A DNA stretch of 64,000 nt from Orenia metallireducens (GCF_003001995.1 NZ_PVNB01000012.1:41845-105844); one strand, 5' to 3'. Shown: positions 8,917-18,323, counted from the first letter of the stretch. Program-made: numbers and translations. The notes: generated from the sequence alone by a model not told the origin.

Positions 8917-10399
8917 GAAGTTGGTAGAGATTAATGAGTATAGTCGTGAGATTGAAAGGACTATAAATATACCATCAGATTTACCAGACATAGATGAGAT
9001 TATAGATAGTGGAGCAAGGCTAGAGGTGATTAGGGCTACTCCAAGAAGTGGAGAGGTTAAGATAGATGGAGTATTGCAGTGGTTTATTACTTATCGCCCA
9101 CTAGATGATAGAAGTAGAGTTATAACTTATCAACGTACTGTGCAATTTGATGAGATAGTAACCTTTGAAGGAGCAAGATCAACGATGGAGGTAGATGTAG
9201 ATATAATTCCAAGCCAAGTAGATGCAACACAGGTTGGTGACAGGAGGGTGAGATTAATCTTTCCTGTAAGATATGAGGTTACAATCTATAGACAGGACAA
9301 TTTAAGTTATATAGTTAAGGAGGATGGCTATAAGATAATTACTCAGCCCTATCAGGTACAGAGAGGGGTTATTGAGACAGAAAGGGAGTTAACTATTAGT
9401 AGAACAGAGACCTTAGCTGAGACTATAGAGAGTTCTAGGGATATATTAGCGATGGAATCGGAGCTAATAATCAATACTGTAGATACTAGAAGGAATAGAG
9501 TCATTGTTAGAGGTGAGGTTATAACGACGGTTCTTTATATAAGTGATAATGGAGAGATTATTAGTAGAGAGTTAAGGAATTATTTTGAGGAGAGATTAGA
9601 GGTAGATGGTGTCAGAGATGAGATGGAAGCTTATGTAGAAGGTATTATTCTCCAAGAAAATAATATCTTCCAAGGGGCAAACAGGGTTAGATTTAACTAT
9701 ACAGTACAATTTAATATATTAGTAATTACTGAAGAACAAGTAGAGTTACCTGTTGAGATTATAGAGACAGATTTATACCCTAGAAGAGAGTATATCTTGG
9801 TAGAGAGGTCAATCAAAGAAGAGAAGACCAAGTTTTTAGTTAATAAAGAGACGGTTATTCCTGAAAATCAACCTGAGGCTGCTAAGGTGATTAGAAGCTC
9901 AGCACAGATCAATCAGGTAGATGTTGATAGATTAGATGATGGGGTTATTATAGATGGGCAAGGAGAGATTAATCATTTATATGTTTCTACTGCTCCTGAG
10001 CAACCTGTGTATGCAGTTAGAGATAGCTTTTCCTTTAGCCAATTTATCGATATTCCTCAATTAGATGAAGATAATAGAGTATATGTAGAGGCAAGGGTAG
10101 ACAGAATAAGAGCAACCTTAGAAGATAATAGAACTATCAATAATAGCATAATTATAGAAGCTAAGATAATGGTTACAGAGCTAGTGCGAGTACCTGTTGT
10201 TGTAGATGTGACTGATGAAGAAGAGGTAGATAGTGGAGAATTAGGAGAAGGTAATCTTAGATATGTAGTTAAAAGTGGAGATTCCTTATGGTTAATTGCC
10301 AGAAAGTTTAATACAACTGTAGAAGCCTTAATAGCTTTAAATAATATAAGTGATCCATCTAGCTTACAGGTAGGTCAAGAACTATTGATTCCAGAATAA
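8894..10399 (+). CDS. SPOCS (DUF3794) and LysM domain protein
   Basis: 501 aa without a signal peptide. Two to three SPOCS/DUF3794 beta-rich modules fill residues about 30-440 (recurring VxGxLxxxIxY-type strands and VPVEIIET/VRVPVVVDV segments), and one LysM peptidoglycan-binding repeat ends the protein (YVVKSGDSLWLIARKF to VGQELLIPE, about 454-501). Proteins of this build are found in endospore formers, where LysM-SPOCS proteins assemble on the forespore surface or coat. This points to sporulation, or to cell-wall localisation at least. The start ATG has only a modest purine-rich SD inside the upstream small ORF. Confidence 0.8.
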   Translation: MPNRIPIEKLVEINEYSREIERTINIPSDLPDIDEIIDSGARLEVIRATPRSGEVKIDGVLQWFITYRPLDDRSRVITYQRTVQFDEIVTFEGARSTMEVDVDIIPSQVDATQVGDRRVRLIFPVRYEVTIYRQDNLSYIVKEDGYKIITQPYQVQRGVIETERELTISRTETLAETIESSRDILAMESELIINTVDTRRNRVIVRGEVITTVLYISDNGEIISRELRNYFEERLEVDGVRDEMEAYVEGIILQENNIFQGANRVRFNYTVQFNILVITEEQVELPVEIIETDLYPRREYILVERSIKEEKTKFLVNKETVIPENQPEAAKVIRSSAQINQVDVDRLDDGVIIDGQGEINHLYVSTAPEQPVYAVRDSFSFSQFIDIPQLDEDNRVYVEARVDRIRATLEDNRTINNSIIIEAKIMVTELVRVPVVVDVTDEEEVDSGELGEGNLRYVVKSGDSLWLIARKFNTTVEALIALNNISDPSSLQVGQELLIPE

Positions 10400-10440
10400 G
10401 CCTTTATTAGAGAGAAATAAATTATATCTTTAGAATTTAA

Positions 10441-10468
10441 TTGAAAATTTGATTTAATAGTGTATAAA
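10441..10468 (+). promoter_or_regulatory. Promoter of the candidate structured RNA
   Basis: TTGAAA (10441-10446) and TATAAA (10463-10468) are separated by 16 bp; transcription would begin near 10475, just before the hairpin region. Confidence 0.5.
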
Positions 10469-10474
10469 TAAATT

Positions 10475-10590
10475 ATTACAGGTGATAATATTTAGTGGAC
10501 GCACGCAAATGGGTGATAGCTTGCATCTCCAAGTAAAAAAACATTATCCTAGACAAGAGAAGTCACAACAATGTGGCTTCTTTTTGTTTT
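10475..10590 (+). ncRNA. Candidate structured RNA or riboswitch-like leader upstream of the chemoreceptor
   Basis: Between a sigma-A-like promoter and a clear terminator lies about 80 nt that can fold. An outer helix GATAAT/ATTATC encloses TGGA/TCCA and GCAA/TTGC helices with a purine-rich loop ATGGGTGATAGC. The layout (promoter, compact fold, terminator, then a gene 160 bp on) is that of a cis-acting switch or a free small RNA. I compared it by eye with cyclic-di-GMP classes I and II, TPP, fluoride, glycine, guanidine and THF riboswitch cores and found no match. Confidence 0.4.
10558..10590 (+). terminator. Terminator between SPOCS gene and chemoreceptor
   Basis: AGAAGTCACA (10558-10567) pairs with TGTGGCTTCT (10572-10581) around ACAA and is followed by TTTTTGTTTTTG. 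AGACAA and TTGTCT can extend the stem. Confidence 0.8.
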
Positions 10591-10752
10591 TGTCTAAATA
10601 AGCCTTTATTTTTAGCTTACTGATAAAGATTATTATGGCAATATTATGTATAATTTATCGATTAGAATATAGAAAATCACCAATACATATTAATCTTATA
10701 GCAAGAAGAAGTTAATGATTTTAATATTTTGTGCTATAAGGAGGAAAATAAT

Positions 10753-12534
10753 ATGTTCTTACAAAAAAGTTTAAAATTAAAGTTGAACTTAATAATAGTA
10801 ATAGTGATGCTATTACCATTATTGATTACAAATTCTATTATTATAAAGAGGGTCATAGATAATACCCATCAATCTATCAATCGAGAGCAGAAGCAAATGC
10901 TTAATAATGTAAAGAGTCAATTGGAGATTATAATTAATGATACAGAAAGCTTGATGAAAATGGTAGCTGATAATGAAGTCATTAAGGGGATGAACCCTAA
11001 TTTTGAAATGGGGAGATTACTAAAAGGAGTTGTAGAAGAGTATGATGCCATTCCTAATATATCTGTATTGAATAAGGAAGGTAAGCAGATCTATAAGGTA
11101 ATTGGCCAACTAGGTGACAGAAATGATAGAGAATATTATAAACAAGGGATTAGAGGTGAAGTTTATTATTCTAAGGTAATATATTCAAGAAGCCGTCATG
11201 TTCCAACTGTTATTTTGGCTATCCCAATCAAAAATGAAGGTCAAGTAGTAGGGGTGATTGCTACTGAACTTGATCTATCCTTTCTAAGAGCTTTAGCTTC
11301 TCAAATTAAATTTAGAGAATCTGAATATCTCTATATAGTATCGGAAGATGGGAGGACGATTTATCATCCAGATAAGAGTTTGGTAGAAGATATGTATGAT
11401 GCCTCCCACTTAGCACCTGTTAAGGAGGTTATGCAAGGAAGAGAGGGGGTAGTGGAGTATGTCTATGAAGGTGTAGATAAGATAGTGGCTTATGCTCCTG
11501 TACCAAAGGTGAGATGGGGGCTTGGAATAACTATTGAGGATAAGGTTGTACATTCAGAGATTGCTAGAGAAACCAATAAAGTAATATATGCTCTGCTGAT
11601 ATCATTATTAATAGCTATAGTACTAGGTTATTTTCTAGCTAATCATATAGTAACACCTATTTCTAAATCTATTCATTTTGCTCAAAAGATAGCCGATGGA
11701 GAGCTAACTAATAATAATCTGAAGATAAATAGTCAAGATGAGATTGGTAATTTGGCTCAAGCCTTAAATATTATGAAGAGTAATTTAAGAGAGGTAATAA
11801 TTAATTTAAGGAACTCTGTAGAGCATCTATCATCTTATAGTCAGGAGTTATCTGCTTCGGCAGAGGAAGGTAGTGCTATCGTCTCTAATACCAGTGATAG
11901 GATTAATGATATAGTAGTAGATATAGAACAGATATCAGCTAGTAGTCAAGAGACGGCCAGTCTAGCACAGGTGGCTAGTAATAAGAGTGAAGAAAATAGT
12001 ATGAATGTTAAAGATACAATGTCTAAGACTGTAGAGATTATTAAAGACTTAAATAATAGCTCTAATCAGATAGGCAAAGTAGTAGAGCTGATCACTAACA
12101 TAGCAGAACAAATCAATCTATTAGCACTTAATGCTGCAATTGAAGCAGCTAGAGCAGGTGAAGCAGGGCGCGGATTTGCAGTGGTAGCAGATGAAATTAG
12201 AGGATTGGCTGAACAGACTGCTAAGTCAACAGAAGATATAAAAAACTTAATCAATACTATACAGAAAAAAGCAAAGCTAGGTTTGAGTTCTGTAGAGCAT
12301 GTATTAGAAGAGACAGAAGAATTATTTGTAGAGATAAAGGAGAATGGAGAAAAGACTGTAGAGCATATTAATGAAGTTGCTATTTCAGCCCAGAACCTTG
12401 CTCAAAATAGTGATGATTTATCTAACTCTTCTTTGGAGATGGGAAAGGTATCAGAAGAGATTGCAACATCTTCACAGGAGCTAGCCCACATGTCCCAGAG
12501 ATTGCAACAAATGGTGGAAAAGTTTAAGGTATGA
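10753..12534 (+). CDS. Methyl-accepting chemotaxis protein
   Basis: 593 aa transmembrane chemoreceptor. A first membrane helix (about 12-30) is followed by an extracytoplasmic sensor of the dCache type (about 35-275, with [13 protein letters not shown] and [14 protein letters not shown] characteristic of the distal module), a second membrane helix (about 281-300), a HAMP domain (about 301-355) and the signalling hairpin, whose tip reads [20 protein letters not shown]. Ligand unknown; dCache sensors often bind amino acids or other small organics. ATG 10753 follows AAGGAGG (10738-10744); an upstream in-frame TTG at 10729 precedes the SD and is rejected. No che kinase genes are in the window. 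Confidence 0.95.
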   Translation: MFLQKSLKLKLNLIIVIVMLLPLLITNSIIIKRVIDNTHQSINREQKQMLNNVKSQLEIIINDTESLMKMVADNEVIKGMNPNFEMGRLLKGVVEEYDAIPNISVLNKEGKQIYKVIGQLGDRNDREYYKQGIRGEVYYSKVIYSRSRHVPTVILAIPIKNEGQVVGVIATELDLSFLRALASQIKFRESEYLYIVSEDGRTIYHPDKSLVEDMYDASHLAPVKEVMQGREGVVEYVYEGVDKIVAYAPVPKVRWGLGITIEDKVVHSEIARETNKVIYALLISLLIAIVLGYFLANHIVTPISKSIHFAQKIADGELTNNNLKINSQDEIGNLAQALNIMKSNLREVIINLRNSVEHLSSYSQELSASAEEGSAIVSNTSDRINDIVVDIEQISASSQETASLAQVASNKSEENSMNVKDTMSKTVEIIKDLNNSSNQIGKVVELITNIAEQINLLALNAAIEAARAGEAGRGFAVVADEIRGLAEQTAKSTEDIKNLINTIQKKAKLGLSSVEHVLEETEELFVEIKENGEKTVEHINEVAISAQNLAQNSDDLSNSSLEMGKVSEEIATSSQELAHMSQRLQQMVEKFKV

Positions 12535-12632
12535 TTAATTAACAACGAGTACAGAATAATTAATAGATAAATAACAAGCGATAGTTAGAGGTAGGTTACC
12601 CATATAATATAATTAATCTAGGAGGATAAATA

Positions 12633-12839
12633 ATGAGAACTGAAACTTTTGAAGTAAAGGGAATGTCTTGTCAACATTGTAAAGCTGCTGTTAAATCTGC
12701 CTTAGAGAATGTAAAAGGGGTAGAAGAAGCTAGAGTCAACTTAGAAATGGGGAAGGTAGAAGTAAAGTTTAATAAGGATGAGAGTAAATTGGATAAATTA
12801 AAAGATGAAGTTAGAGCAGCAGGTTATGAGGTCAGTTAG
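12633..12839 (+). CDS. copZ: Heavy-metal-associated (copper chaperone CopZ-like) protein
   Basis: 68 aa, a single HMA ferredoxin-like fold with the metal-binding GMSCQHC loop (residues 10-16) and the closing RAAGYEVS. Such proteins carry Cu(I) in the cytoplasm to P-type ATPases or regulators. AGGAGG precedes the ATG. The next gene encodes a CsoR-type copper sensor, supporting copper rather than mercury. The usual partner ATPase CopA is not next to it. Confidence 0.85.
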   Translation: MRTETFEVKGMSCQHCKAAVKSALENVKGVEEARVNLEMGKVEVKFNKDESKLDKLKDEVRAAGYEVS

Positions 12840-12843
12840 AGAG

Positions 12844-12875
12844 AAAACCCTACCTTTGAAGGTGGGGTTTTTGTT
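12844..12875 (+). terminator. Terminator after copZ
   Basis: AAAACCCTACCTT pairs with AAGGTGGGGTTTT around TG, followed by T residues. A strong stem just after the stop codon. Confidence 0.85.
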
Positions 12876-12973
12876 TTAAATTTAAGGTTAGTGCAAAGTT
12901 AAATTTTAAATTTCTCTGATTATATTGTATAATTTTAATATAGAATAGATTAATGATTTTGGGAGGTAAAAAT

Positions 12974-13246
12974 ATGAGTTCATATAGTTCTGATAAAGAA
13001 CAATTAATTAATAGATTAAAGAGGGTTGAAGGTCAAGTTCGTGGTATACAGCGGATGATAGATGAGGAGAAGTATTGTGTAGATGTTTTAACACAGATTG
13101 CTGCTGTAAAAGGAGCATTGACCAAGGTAGGAATGACTATCTTAGAGAAGCATACCCATGGTTGTGTGCAGAATGCTGTAGCTAATGAAGATGGTGATGA
13201 GGTTATTAATGAATTGATGGAGGTAATATTTAAATTTACAAAATAA
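12974..13246 (+). CDS. csoR: CsoR family copper-sensing repressor
   Basis: 90 aa from the ATG at 12974, which follows GGGAGG (12961-12966) at 7 nt; the ATG at 12953 lies before this site. All-helical DUF156/CsoR fold: INRLKRVEGQVRGIQRMI helix, then the Cu(I) ligands Cys35, His60 and Cys64 (in YCVDV and HTHGC), the C-H-C set of copper sensors. It is expected to repress copper-export genes until Cu(I) binds. A TATAAT lies about 45 bp upstream. Distinction from the related RcnR/CstR branches rests on the C-H-C ligands. Confidence 0.85.
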   Translation: MSSYSSDKEQLINRLKRVEGQVRGIQRMIDEEKYCVDVLTQIAAVKGALTKVGMTILEKHTHGCVQNAVANEDGDEVINELMEVIFKFTK

Positions 13247-13318
13247 TAAAACTATATGATAAAGAATGATGATAAATTTTGATTAATAATCAGTAATTTT
13301 AAGAAAAGGGGAATTAAT

Positions 13319-13717
13319 ATGAGACAGTTTGCTCAGGTAGTATCTGTTTTAGATAATGAGCATAAAGTAGAGGTAGTAATTAAAAAGCATTCTGCTTGTG
13401 GTAAATGTGGTGGTTGTCATAAAGGTGATGATATGAAATTGATAGTTGATAATGATCTCAAGGCTAAATTAGGAGATATGGTAATCTTAGAGATGAAGGA
13501 GAGTAATCTTCTAAATGCAGCCTTATTTATCTATTTATTGCCCTTAGTAGGATTAGTAATAGGATATCTAGCTGGAGTAGCTTTAGGAATAGATACAGAA
13601 TTGGGTAGAATAGGATTGGGATTTTTATTATTTTTAGCATCATTTTTAATTGCAAGAGGATTTGGCAAGGTACAAGAGAATAAGTATAACTTAAAGCTAA
13701 CAGGTATTTTAGATTAG
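13319..13717 (+). CDS. RseC/MucC-type SoxR-reducing system protein
   Basis: 132 aa. An N-terminal beta-rich part with a Cys cluster (HSACGKCGGCHKGD, residues about 24-37) is followed by two membrane helices (about 63-85 and 96-115) typical of RseC. In proteobacteria RseC works with the Rsx/Rnf electron-transport complex and sigma-E control; in anaerobic Firmicutes it is usually seen near rnf genes, which are not here. It lies downstream of the copper genes and ends before its own terminator at 13788. Function in this organism is unknown beyond a likely redox role at the inner membrane. Confidence 0.8.
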   Translation: MRQFAQVVSVLDNEHKVEVVIKKHSACGKCGGCHKGDDMKLIVDNDLKAKLGDMVILEMKESNLLNAALFIYLLPLVGLVIGYLAGVALGIDTELGRIGLGFLLFLASFLIARGFGKVQENKYNLKLTGILD

Positions 13718-13787
13718 TTATATTTAGTGAGATTAGATTAATGGCTGAATAATCAAATTTATAATAAATTTGAAGTTAAGCTTAACT

Positions 13788-13812
13788 AGACCTACTTAGA
13801 TAGGTCTTTTTA
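13788..13812 (+). terminator. Terminator after the RseC-like gene
   Basis: AGACCTA (13788-13794) pairs with TAGGTCT (13801-13807) around CTTAGA, followed by TTTT. Confidence 0.7.
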
Positions 13813-13862
13813 TAAATATCTCAAGATAATTATTGAGAAAAATATAAGGAGGATCAAATAAG

Positions 13863-14672
13863 ATGAAATATAAGTTAATAGCAATTGATATGGATGATAC
13901 TCTATTACCAAGTGGTTTAAGTATTTCAGCTAGAACTAAAGAGGCTATTAAAGCAGCAGAGGATAAGGGGGTTAAGGTTTTAATTGCAACTGGACGAATG
14001 TTCTCTTCAGCATTACCCCATTTAAAGGAGATGGGATTGCATGGTGAAGTCATTACATATAATGGAGCTTTAGTTAAGGAGATAGATTCAGCTAATACAA
14101 TCTTACATAAACCAGTTGACTTAGTTTCTGCCCATAAGATTATTGATATCGTCAAAAAAGAAGACTTGCATTTGAATATTTATCTTGATGATATTTTATA
14201 TGTCAATAAATTAGGTGCTGAAGCAGATTATTATGAGCAGATCTCAGGGATAAAGCCTGTCTTGATTAAGGATGATCTTAATGATTTTCTGGAAAGCCCT
14301 TCAACTAAGCTATTGATAGTAGAAGAAGATATTGAGAAAGCAGATGCTATAGAGGAGAGTTTAGAAAAGGAGTTTGGAGATATACTAAATATAACTCGTT
14401 CCAAACCTAAATTTATAGAAATTATAAATAAAGAAGTCTCTAAAGGTAACACTTTAGCCCAAATAGTAGAAGATTTAGGTCTTAGCTCTGAAGAGGTAAT
14501 TGCTGTTGGTGATAGCTTTAATGATTTAGAGATGATAGAATATGCGGGATTGGGAGTAGCTGTAGCTAATGCTAGGGAGAAGATAAAAGAACGAGCAGAT
14601 TATATTACTAAATCAAATGATGAAGATGGCGTAGCGGAGCTGATTGAGAAGTTCATCTTAGCTGAAGAATAA
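13863..14672 (+). CDS. Cof-type HAD-IIB family sugar-phosphate phosphatase
   Basis: 269 aa with the HAD motifs of Cof-like hydrolases: motif I DMDDTLL (residues 9-15), motif II ATGR (about 42-45), the Lys in SKGNTL (about 195) and motif IV GDSFNDLEMI (about 216-225); the cap is type IIB. These cytoplasmic Mg-dependent enzymes dephosphorylate sugar phosphates, flavin precursors or similar metabolites, often with broad specificity. The real substrate cannot be told from sequence. Apparently monocistronic. Confidence 0.9.
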   Translation: MKYKLIAIDMDDTLLPSGLSISARTKEAIKAAEDKGVKVLIATGRMFSSALPHLKEMGLHGEVITYNGALVKEIDSANTILHKPVDLVSAHKIIDIVKKEDLHLNIYLDDILYVNKLGAEADYYEQISGIKPVLIKDDLNDFLESPSTKLLIVEEDIEKADAIEESLEKEFGDILNITRSKPKFIEIINKEVSKGNTLAQIVEDLGLSSEEVIAVGDSFNDLEMIEYAGLGVAVANAREKIKERADYITKSNDEDGVAELIEKFILAEE

Positions 14673-14929
14673 AGAATTAATATTTTAAATGGTTAATTTT
14701 AGCATAAATGGTTTTTGCTTTTAATAAAATAAATTAAGAGAAGAGAAGGGAAATTGATTGGTCCGTTGATAATTTATAGAAAGCTAAATAGATGATTAGA
14801 TATTTAAAAATATAATTAAATTTATACTTAAGCTGAGGACAGTTCAATATGAGTTAAAATCTTTTAAAATATAGATTTCTTATAAAGGAGCAAATAAACC
14901 ATAATGATATATAGGAGGAGGGGTTTAGA

Positions 14930-15955
14930 ATGGAGTTGAATCAGATTTATAATAATGCTAGAGAAAAGATGAAGGGCTATTGCAAGGTATGCCCCTTTTG
15001 TGATGGAAAGGCCTGTCGGGGAGAGGTTCCAGGTATGGGGGGAGCTGGTACTGGATCAGCTTTTCAAGCAAATATAGAGGCTTGGCAGAGGTATAAATTG
15101 GAGATGAGAACAATTCATCAGGTTCAAAATCCTAGCACTGAATTAGAGCTGTTTGGAGTAAAATTAACTACCCCAATCATTAAGGCACCAGTAACAGGGA
15201 GTAGCTATAATATGGGAGGATCACTTTCTGAAGAGGAGTATGCCGATATAGTGGTTGAAGGAAGTAAAGAGTTTGGTACAATAGCTATGACTGGTGATGG
15301 TGCAGACCCTACTATGTATAATTCAGGGCTAGAAGCGATTAAACAGGCTGATGGTTTTGGTATAGCAATTATCAAACCAAGGTCACAAAAAGAGATTATT
15401 AAGAGGATAAAAGAAGCAGAGAAGGTAGGAGCCCTAGCGGTAGGAGTTGATATTGATGGAGCAGGGCTGATTACCATGGCTTTAAAGGGGCAACCTGTAG
15501 GACCTAAGAGTAAAGAAGAGATAGAAGAGTTGGTTAATAGTACTGATTTACCTTTTATTTTGAAAGGAATTATGACCTTAGATGAAGCAAGAATAGCAGC
15601 TGAGGCTGGAGTAGATGCTATTGTTGTTTCTAATCATGGTGGACGAGTCTTGGATAGTACGCCTGGAACTGCTGATGTTTTAGCAGAGATTGTTAGCGAA
15701 GTAGGTGGAAGGATTAAGATATTAGTAGATGGAGGAATTAGATCAGGGGTAGATGTCTTGAAAGCTTTGGCTTTAGGTGCCAATGGGGTTTTAGTTGCTA
15801 GACCCTTGATTATTGGTGTCTTTGGCGGAGAGAAAGAAGGATTTAAGATGATTTTAGAAAAGATGACCACTGAGCTTAAGAAAGCTATGATTTTGACAGG
15901 CTGTGAAAGCCTTGGAGCAGTTAAAGGTAATATTTTGAGAAAGCTTAATGATTAA
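14930..15955 (+). CDS. FMN-dependent alpha-hydroxy-acid oxidizing protein with Cys-rich N-terminus
   Basis: 341 aa, TIM-barrel of the lactate/glycolate oxidase family. The catalytic His-Gly-Gly-Arg motif is present (SNHGGRVLDSTPGTADVL), with the FMN-phosphate loop VDGGIRSGVDVLKALALGA and GVLVARPL. The N-terminus differs from classical members: instead of the usual start it has CKVCPFCDGKACRGEVPGMGG, four cysteines in about 12 residues. This looks like an Fe-S or metal site and occurs in clostridial relatives. In an anaerobe a dehydrogenase passing electrons through this cluster is more plausible than an O2-using oxidase. Substrate unknown. The SD AGGAGGAGG is very strong. Confidence 0.85.
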   Translation: MELNQIYNNAREKMKGYCKVCPFCDGKACRGEVPGMGGAGTGSAFQANIEAWQRYKLEMRTIHQVQNPSTELELFGVKLTTPIIKAPVTGSSYNMGGSLSEEEYADIVVEGSKEFGTIAMTGDGADPTMYNSGLEAIKQADGFGIAIIKPRSQKEIIKRIKEAEKVGALAVGVDIDGAGLITMALKGQPVGPKSKEEIEELVNSTDLPFILKGIMTLDEARIAAEAGVDAIVVSNHGGRVLDSTPGTADVLAEIVSEVGGRIKILVDGGIRSGVDVLKALALGANGVLVARPLIIGVFGGEKEGFKMILEKMTTELKKAMILTGCESLGAVKGNILRKLND

Positions 15956-16112
15956 CTTTCATTTTAAGCAGGATAACTTCTTTCTATTATAGAAATTAAA
16001 GAAGTATGTACTTATTATTAAATATAAGTTAAGATTAAGCTAAATAATTTATACTATAATTAGATATTCAGTCTTTAAAATATTATTTATAGAAGGGGAA
16101 GGAAGATATAGG

Positions 16113-17153
16113 ATGACTGACAAAGAATTAAAGACATTAGACGATGTAAATAATTTCAAAGTAGATGAAGGTAGAGATTTATTCTCTGCAACCCATGAAG
16201 AGATAGAAATTGGAGCAACAACAGATATTTACTTTATTAGAACCAAAGAAATATTAGAGAAGATGAATTTAGAGGGGACTGAAATTGTAGCTGAAATCTT
16301 TGCAGGGGGAGCTGGAATTGTAGCAGGAATTGATGAAGCATTGAATCTACTAAAGAAGAAGGATGTTAAGGTATGGGCTTTAGAAGAAGGAAGTCAAGTT
16401 GAAAGAAAAGATGTTGTAATGAGAATTGAAGGTGCTTATAGTGATTTTGGTATCTTTGAGACTGCTATTTTAGGGATATTGGCTAGCTCTAGTGGGTGGG
16501 CTACTGCAGCAAGAGAGTGTAAACAGGCCTGTGGTGAGATACCAATGTTATGCTTTGGTGCTAGACATGTACATCCAGCTATTGCACCAGTAATGGAGAG
16601 AGCAGCTTTGGTTGGAGGAGCTGATGGTGCCAGCTGTATTTTAGGGGCAAAGTTATTTGGAAAAAAACCTTCAGGTACTGTTCCTCATGCTTTAATCTTA
16701 ACTGTTGGTGACACTTTAGAAGTGGCTAAGGCTTATGATGAATTTATGCCTGATGATGCTGCAAGAATAATCTTGGTTGATACCTTCCAAGATGAAGCTG
16801 TTGAAGCAGTAAGGCTTGCAGATGCGCTAAAGGAGAATCTTGATGGAATCCGGTTAGATACAGCTTCTGAACGAGGCGGAGTAACACCAGGATTGGTTAA
16901 AGAGGTAAGGGCTAGGTTGGACCAAGCAGGACATAATCATGTAAATATCTTCGTATCTGGTGGTCTAACTCCAGAGCGAATTATAGAGTTGAAGAGTTTA
17001 GGGGTTAATGGTTTTGGTGTAGGTAGCTATATCTCAGGTGCTAAGGCTATTGATATGACTATGGATATTAAAGAGATTAACGGTAAACCTATCGCTAAAA
17101 GAGGGAGAATCCCAGGTAAGACTGATAGTCCAAATTTAAAAAGGGTATTATAA
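16113..17153 (+). CDS. Nicotinate phosphoribosyltransferase-like protein
   Basis: 346 aa, of the short NAPRTase branch. Family features: an N-terminal DIYFIRT strand region, the central GARHVHPAIAPVMERAALVGG segment carrying the conserved His, SGTVPHAL, the PRPP-binding region around LDTASERGGVTPGLVKEVR and FVSGGLTPERI, and the C-terminal GFGVGSYISG. The reaction would be nicotinate + PRPP to nicotinate mononucleotide (NAD salvage), with ATP often coupled. It is shorter than PncB of enteric bacteria but fits the archaeal/clostridial type. Monocistronic after a long AT-rich leader. Confidence 0.85.
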   Translation: MTDKELKTLDDVNNFKVDEGRDLFSATHEEIEIGATTDIYFIRTKEILEKMNLEGTEIVAEIFAGGAGIVAGIDEALNLLKKKDVKVWALEEGSQVERKDVVMRIEGAYSDFGIFETAILGILASSSGWATAARECKQACGEIPMLCFGARHVHPAIAPVMERAALVGGADGASCILGAKLFGKKPSGTVPHALILTVGDTLEVAKAYDEFMPDDAARIILVDTFQDEAVEAVRLADALKENLDGIRLDTASERGGVTPGLVKEVRARLDQAGHNHVNIFVSGGLTPERIIELKSLGVNGFGVGSYISGAKAIDMTMDIKEINGKPIAKRGRIPGKTDSPNLKRVL

Positions 17154-17606
17154 TTGATAGGTTTTAATAGTGAAAAAGTAAGAGAGACTATTAGCCAATA
17201 AAAAAATAAATTCAATTTTTGATATAGACATATACTTATTAAATGAGATTTAATAAGTATATTGTGACACTTTTAGAAATCAGTTCTTAGGAATCGGGGA
17301 TCTATTAAAAACAAGGGTTCTTGATTCCTGATTTCTGACAGCTAAATTTTGGAATCATCTTTAAATGATATCATATTTAAATTTTACTAAAATTATATGA
17401 TTATAGCTAAATTAGTTATAAAATAAAATATTTATTTTCAAAGTTGCAGGATGTAAAGTAGATTATGTAGAAGTATTTAGAGTTGTAGGATATAGATTTA
17501 ATTTATTGAATTTAAAGTAATTTAGTAAGTAAACTATTGTTTTAATGGATAGATACCTTGTTAAATTCATTTATTTTATAATGATTGTAGTAAAAGGATG
17601 GAGATT
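17154..17606. other. Gene-free stretch with two hairpins
   Basis: ATACTTATTAAAT/ATTTAATAAGTAT (17232-17260) is a perfect 13-bp hairpin with a 3-nt loop and likely ends the NAPRTase transcript, though it lacks a T-tract. It is followed by a diverged form of the GCGACAGTTTT motif (TATTGTGACACTTTTAG) and by an imperfect hairpin (AGAAATCA...AGGAATC against GATTCCTGATTTCT, about 17275-17337). No gene is seen. Confidence 0.5.
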
Positions 17607-18323
17607 ATGACTGTTTGGAGTTTAATTAAGAAGAGCTATAAAGAGATATATAGAAATCTTTTTTCCATATTACTTAGTAGTATGTTATGGTTTTTGACTG
17701 CAGGACTAGTGATTATGTTCGGTTACATAAGTATTCAGGTTAAATTTTATCTTCCTATTATAATAGGGTTAGTTATAGTTGGACCTATGACTGCTCAGTC
17801 TTTTTATGTTAGCAATAAGATTGTTAATTATAAGCAAGTTTCACTAAAGGACTTTTGGATTGGAATAAAAAAATATTTTCTTAAGTCTTTATTTATTACA
17901 TTAATATTGGTTTTGATAGTTTTTATTTTAACTATAGACTTTAAATTTTTAATGGATTACCAATATAAGGTTGGGATTATATTGACTCCTTTGTATATTT
18001 ATCTGTTGATTTTTTTGGGTATGATGAGTATTTATTGCTTCCCTTTGATGATAGAATTAGGGGAAGAGAATGAAAACGATTCTATTAGAAGTATATTAAA
18101 GTACTCATTTTCTTTGACTATTAATAATTTATTATATACTTTATTTATTTTTTTAAATATCATAATTTTCGGTACTTTAAACATAGCTCTTGTATTTGGT
18201 CTGCTTATATTATTTATGGGGGGGATAGCTTTAATAGCTAATAATGCTACTCTTAACCTGTTAGTAAAGTATGGTATTAAGAAACAGGTTAATGGACCCT
18301 ATGATTTTAAGAATAATCAATAG
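17607..18323 (+). CDS. DUF624 (YesL-like) membrane protein
   Basis: 238 aa with five to six membrane segments and the DUF624 pattern: an early FSILLSSMLWFLTAGL helix, a GPMTAQSFYV segment after the second helix, then LKDFWIGIKKYFLKS. Members often sit beside sugar ABC transporters or glycosidase genes; their function is unknown. Here the ROK glucokinase gene starts 53 bp downstream, in keeping with a carbohydrate context. The sequence AAAGGATGGAG is read as the ribosome-binding site for ATG 17607; the ATG at 17598 lies inside it. Confidence 0.65.
   Translation: MTVWSLIKKSYKEIYRNLFSILLSSMLWFLTAGLVIMFGYISIQVKFYLPIIIGLVIVGPMTAQSFYVSNKIVNYKQVSLKDFWIGIKKYFLKSLFITLILVLIVFILTIDFKFLMDYQYKVGIILTPLYIYLLIFLGMMSIYCFPLMIELGEENENDSIRSILKYSFSLTINNLLYTLFIFLNIIIFGTLNIALVFGLLILFMGGIALIANNATLNLLVKYGIKKQVNGPYDFKNNQ

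Noticed and set aside
10475..10590. Assignment of the structured leader to a cyclic-di-GMP riboswitch (GACGCACGC resembles part of the class I core)
   Set aside because: The rest of the class I consensus (GGGCAAACC, GGACGCAAAGCC, the tetraloop receptor) is absent.
13796..14155. 119-codon frame antisense to the HAD phosphatase
   Set aside because: Covers the conserved N-terminal HAD motif region of a clear gene on the other strand.
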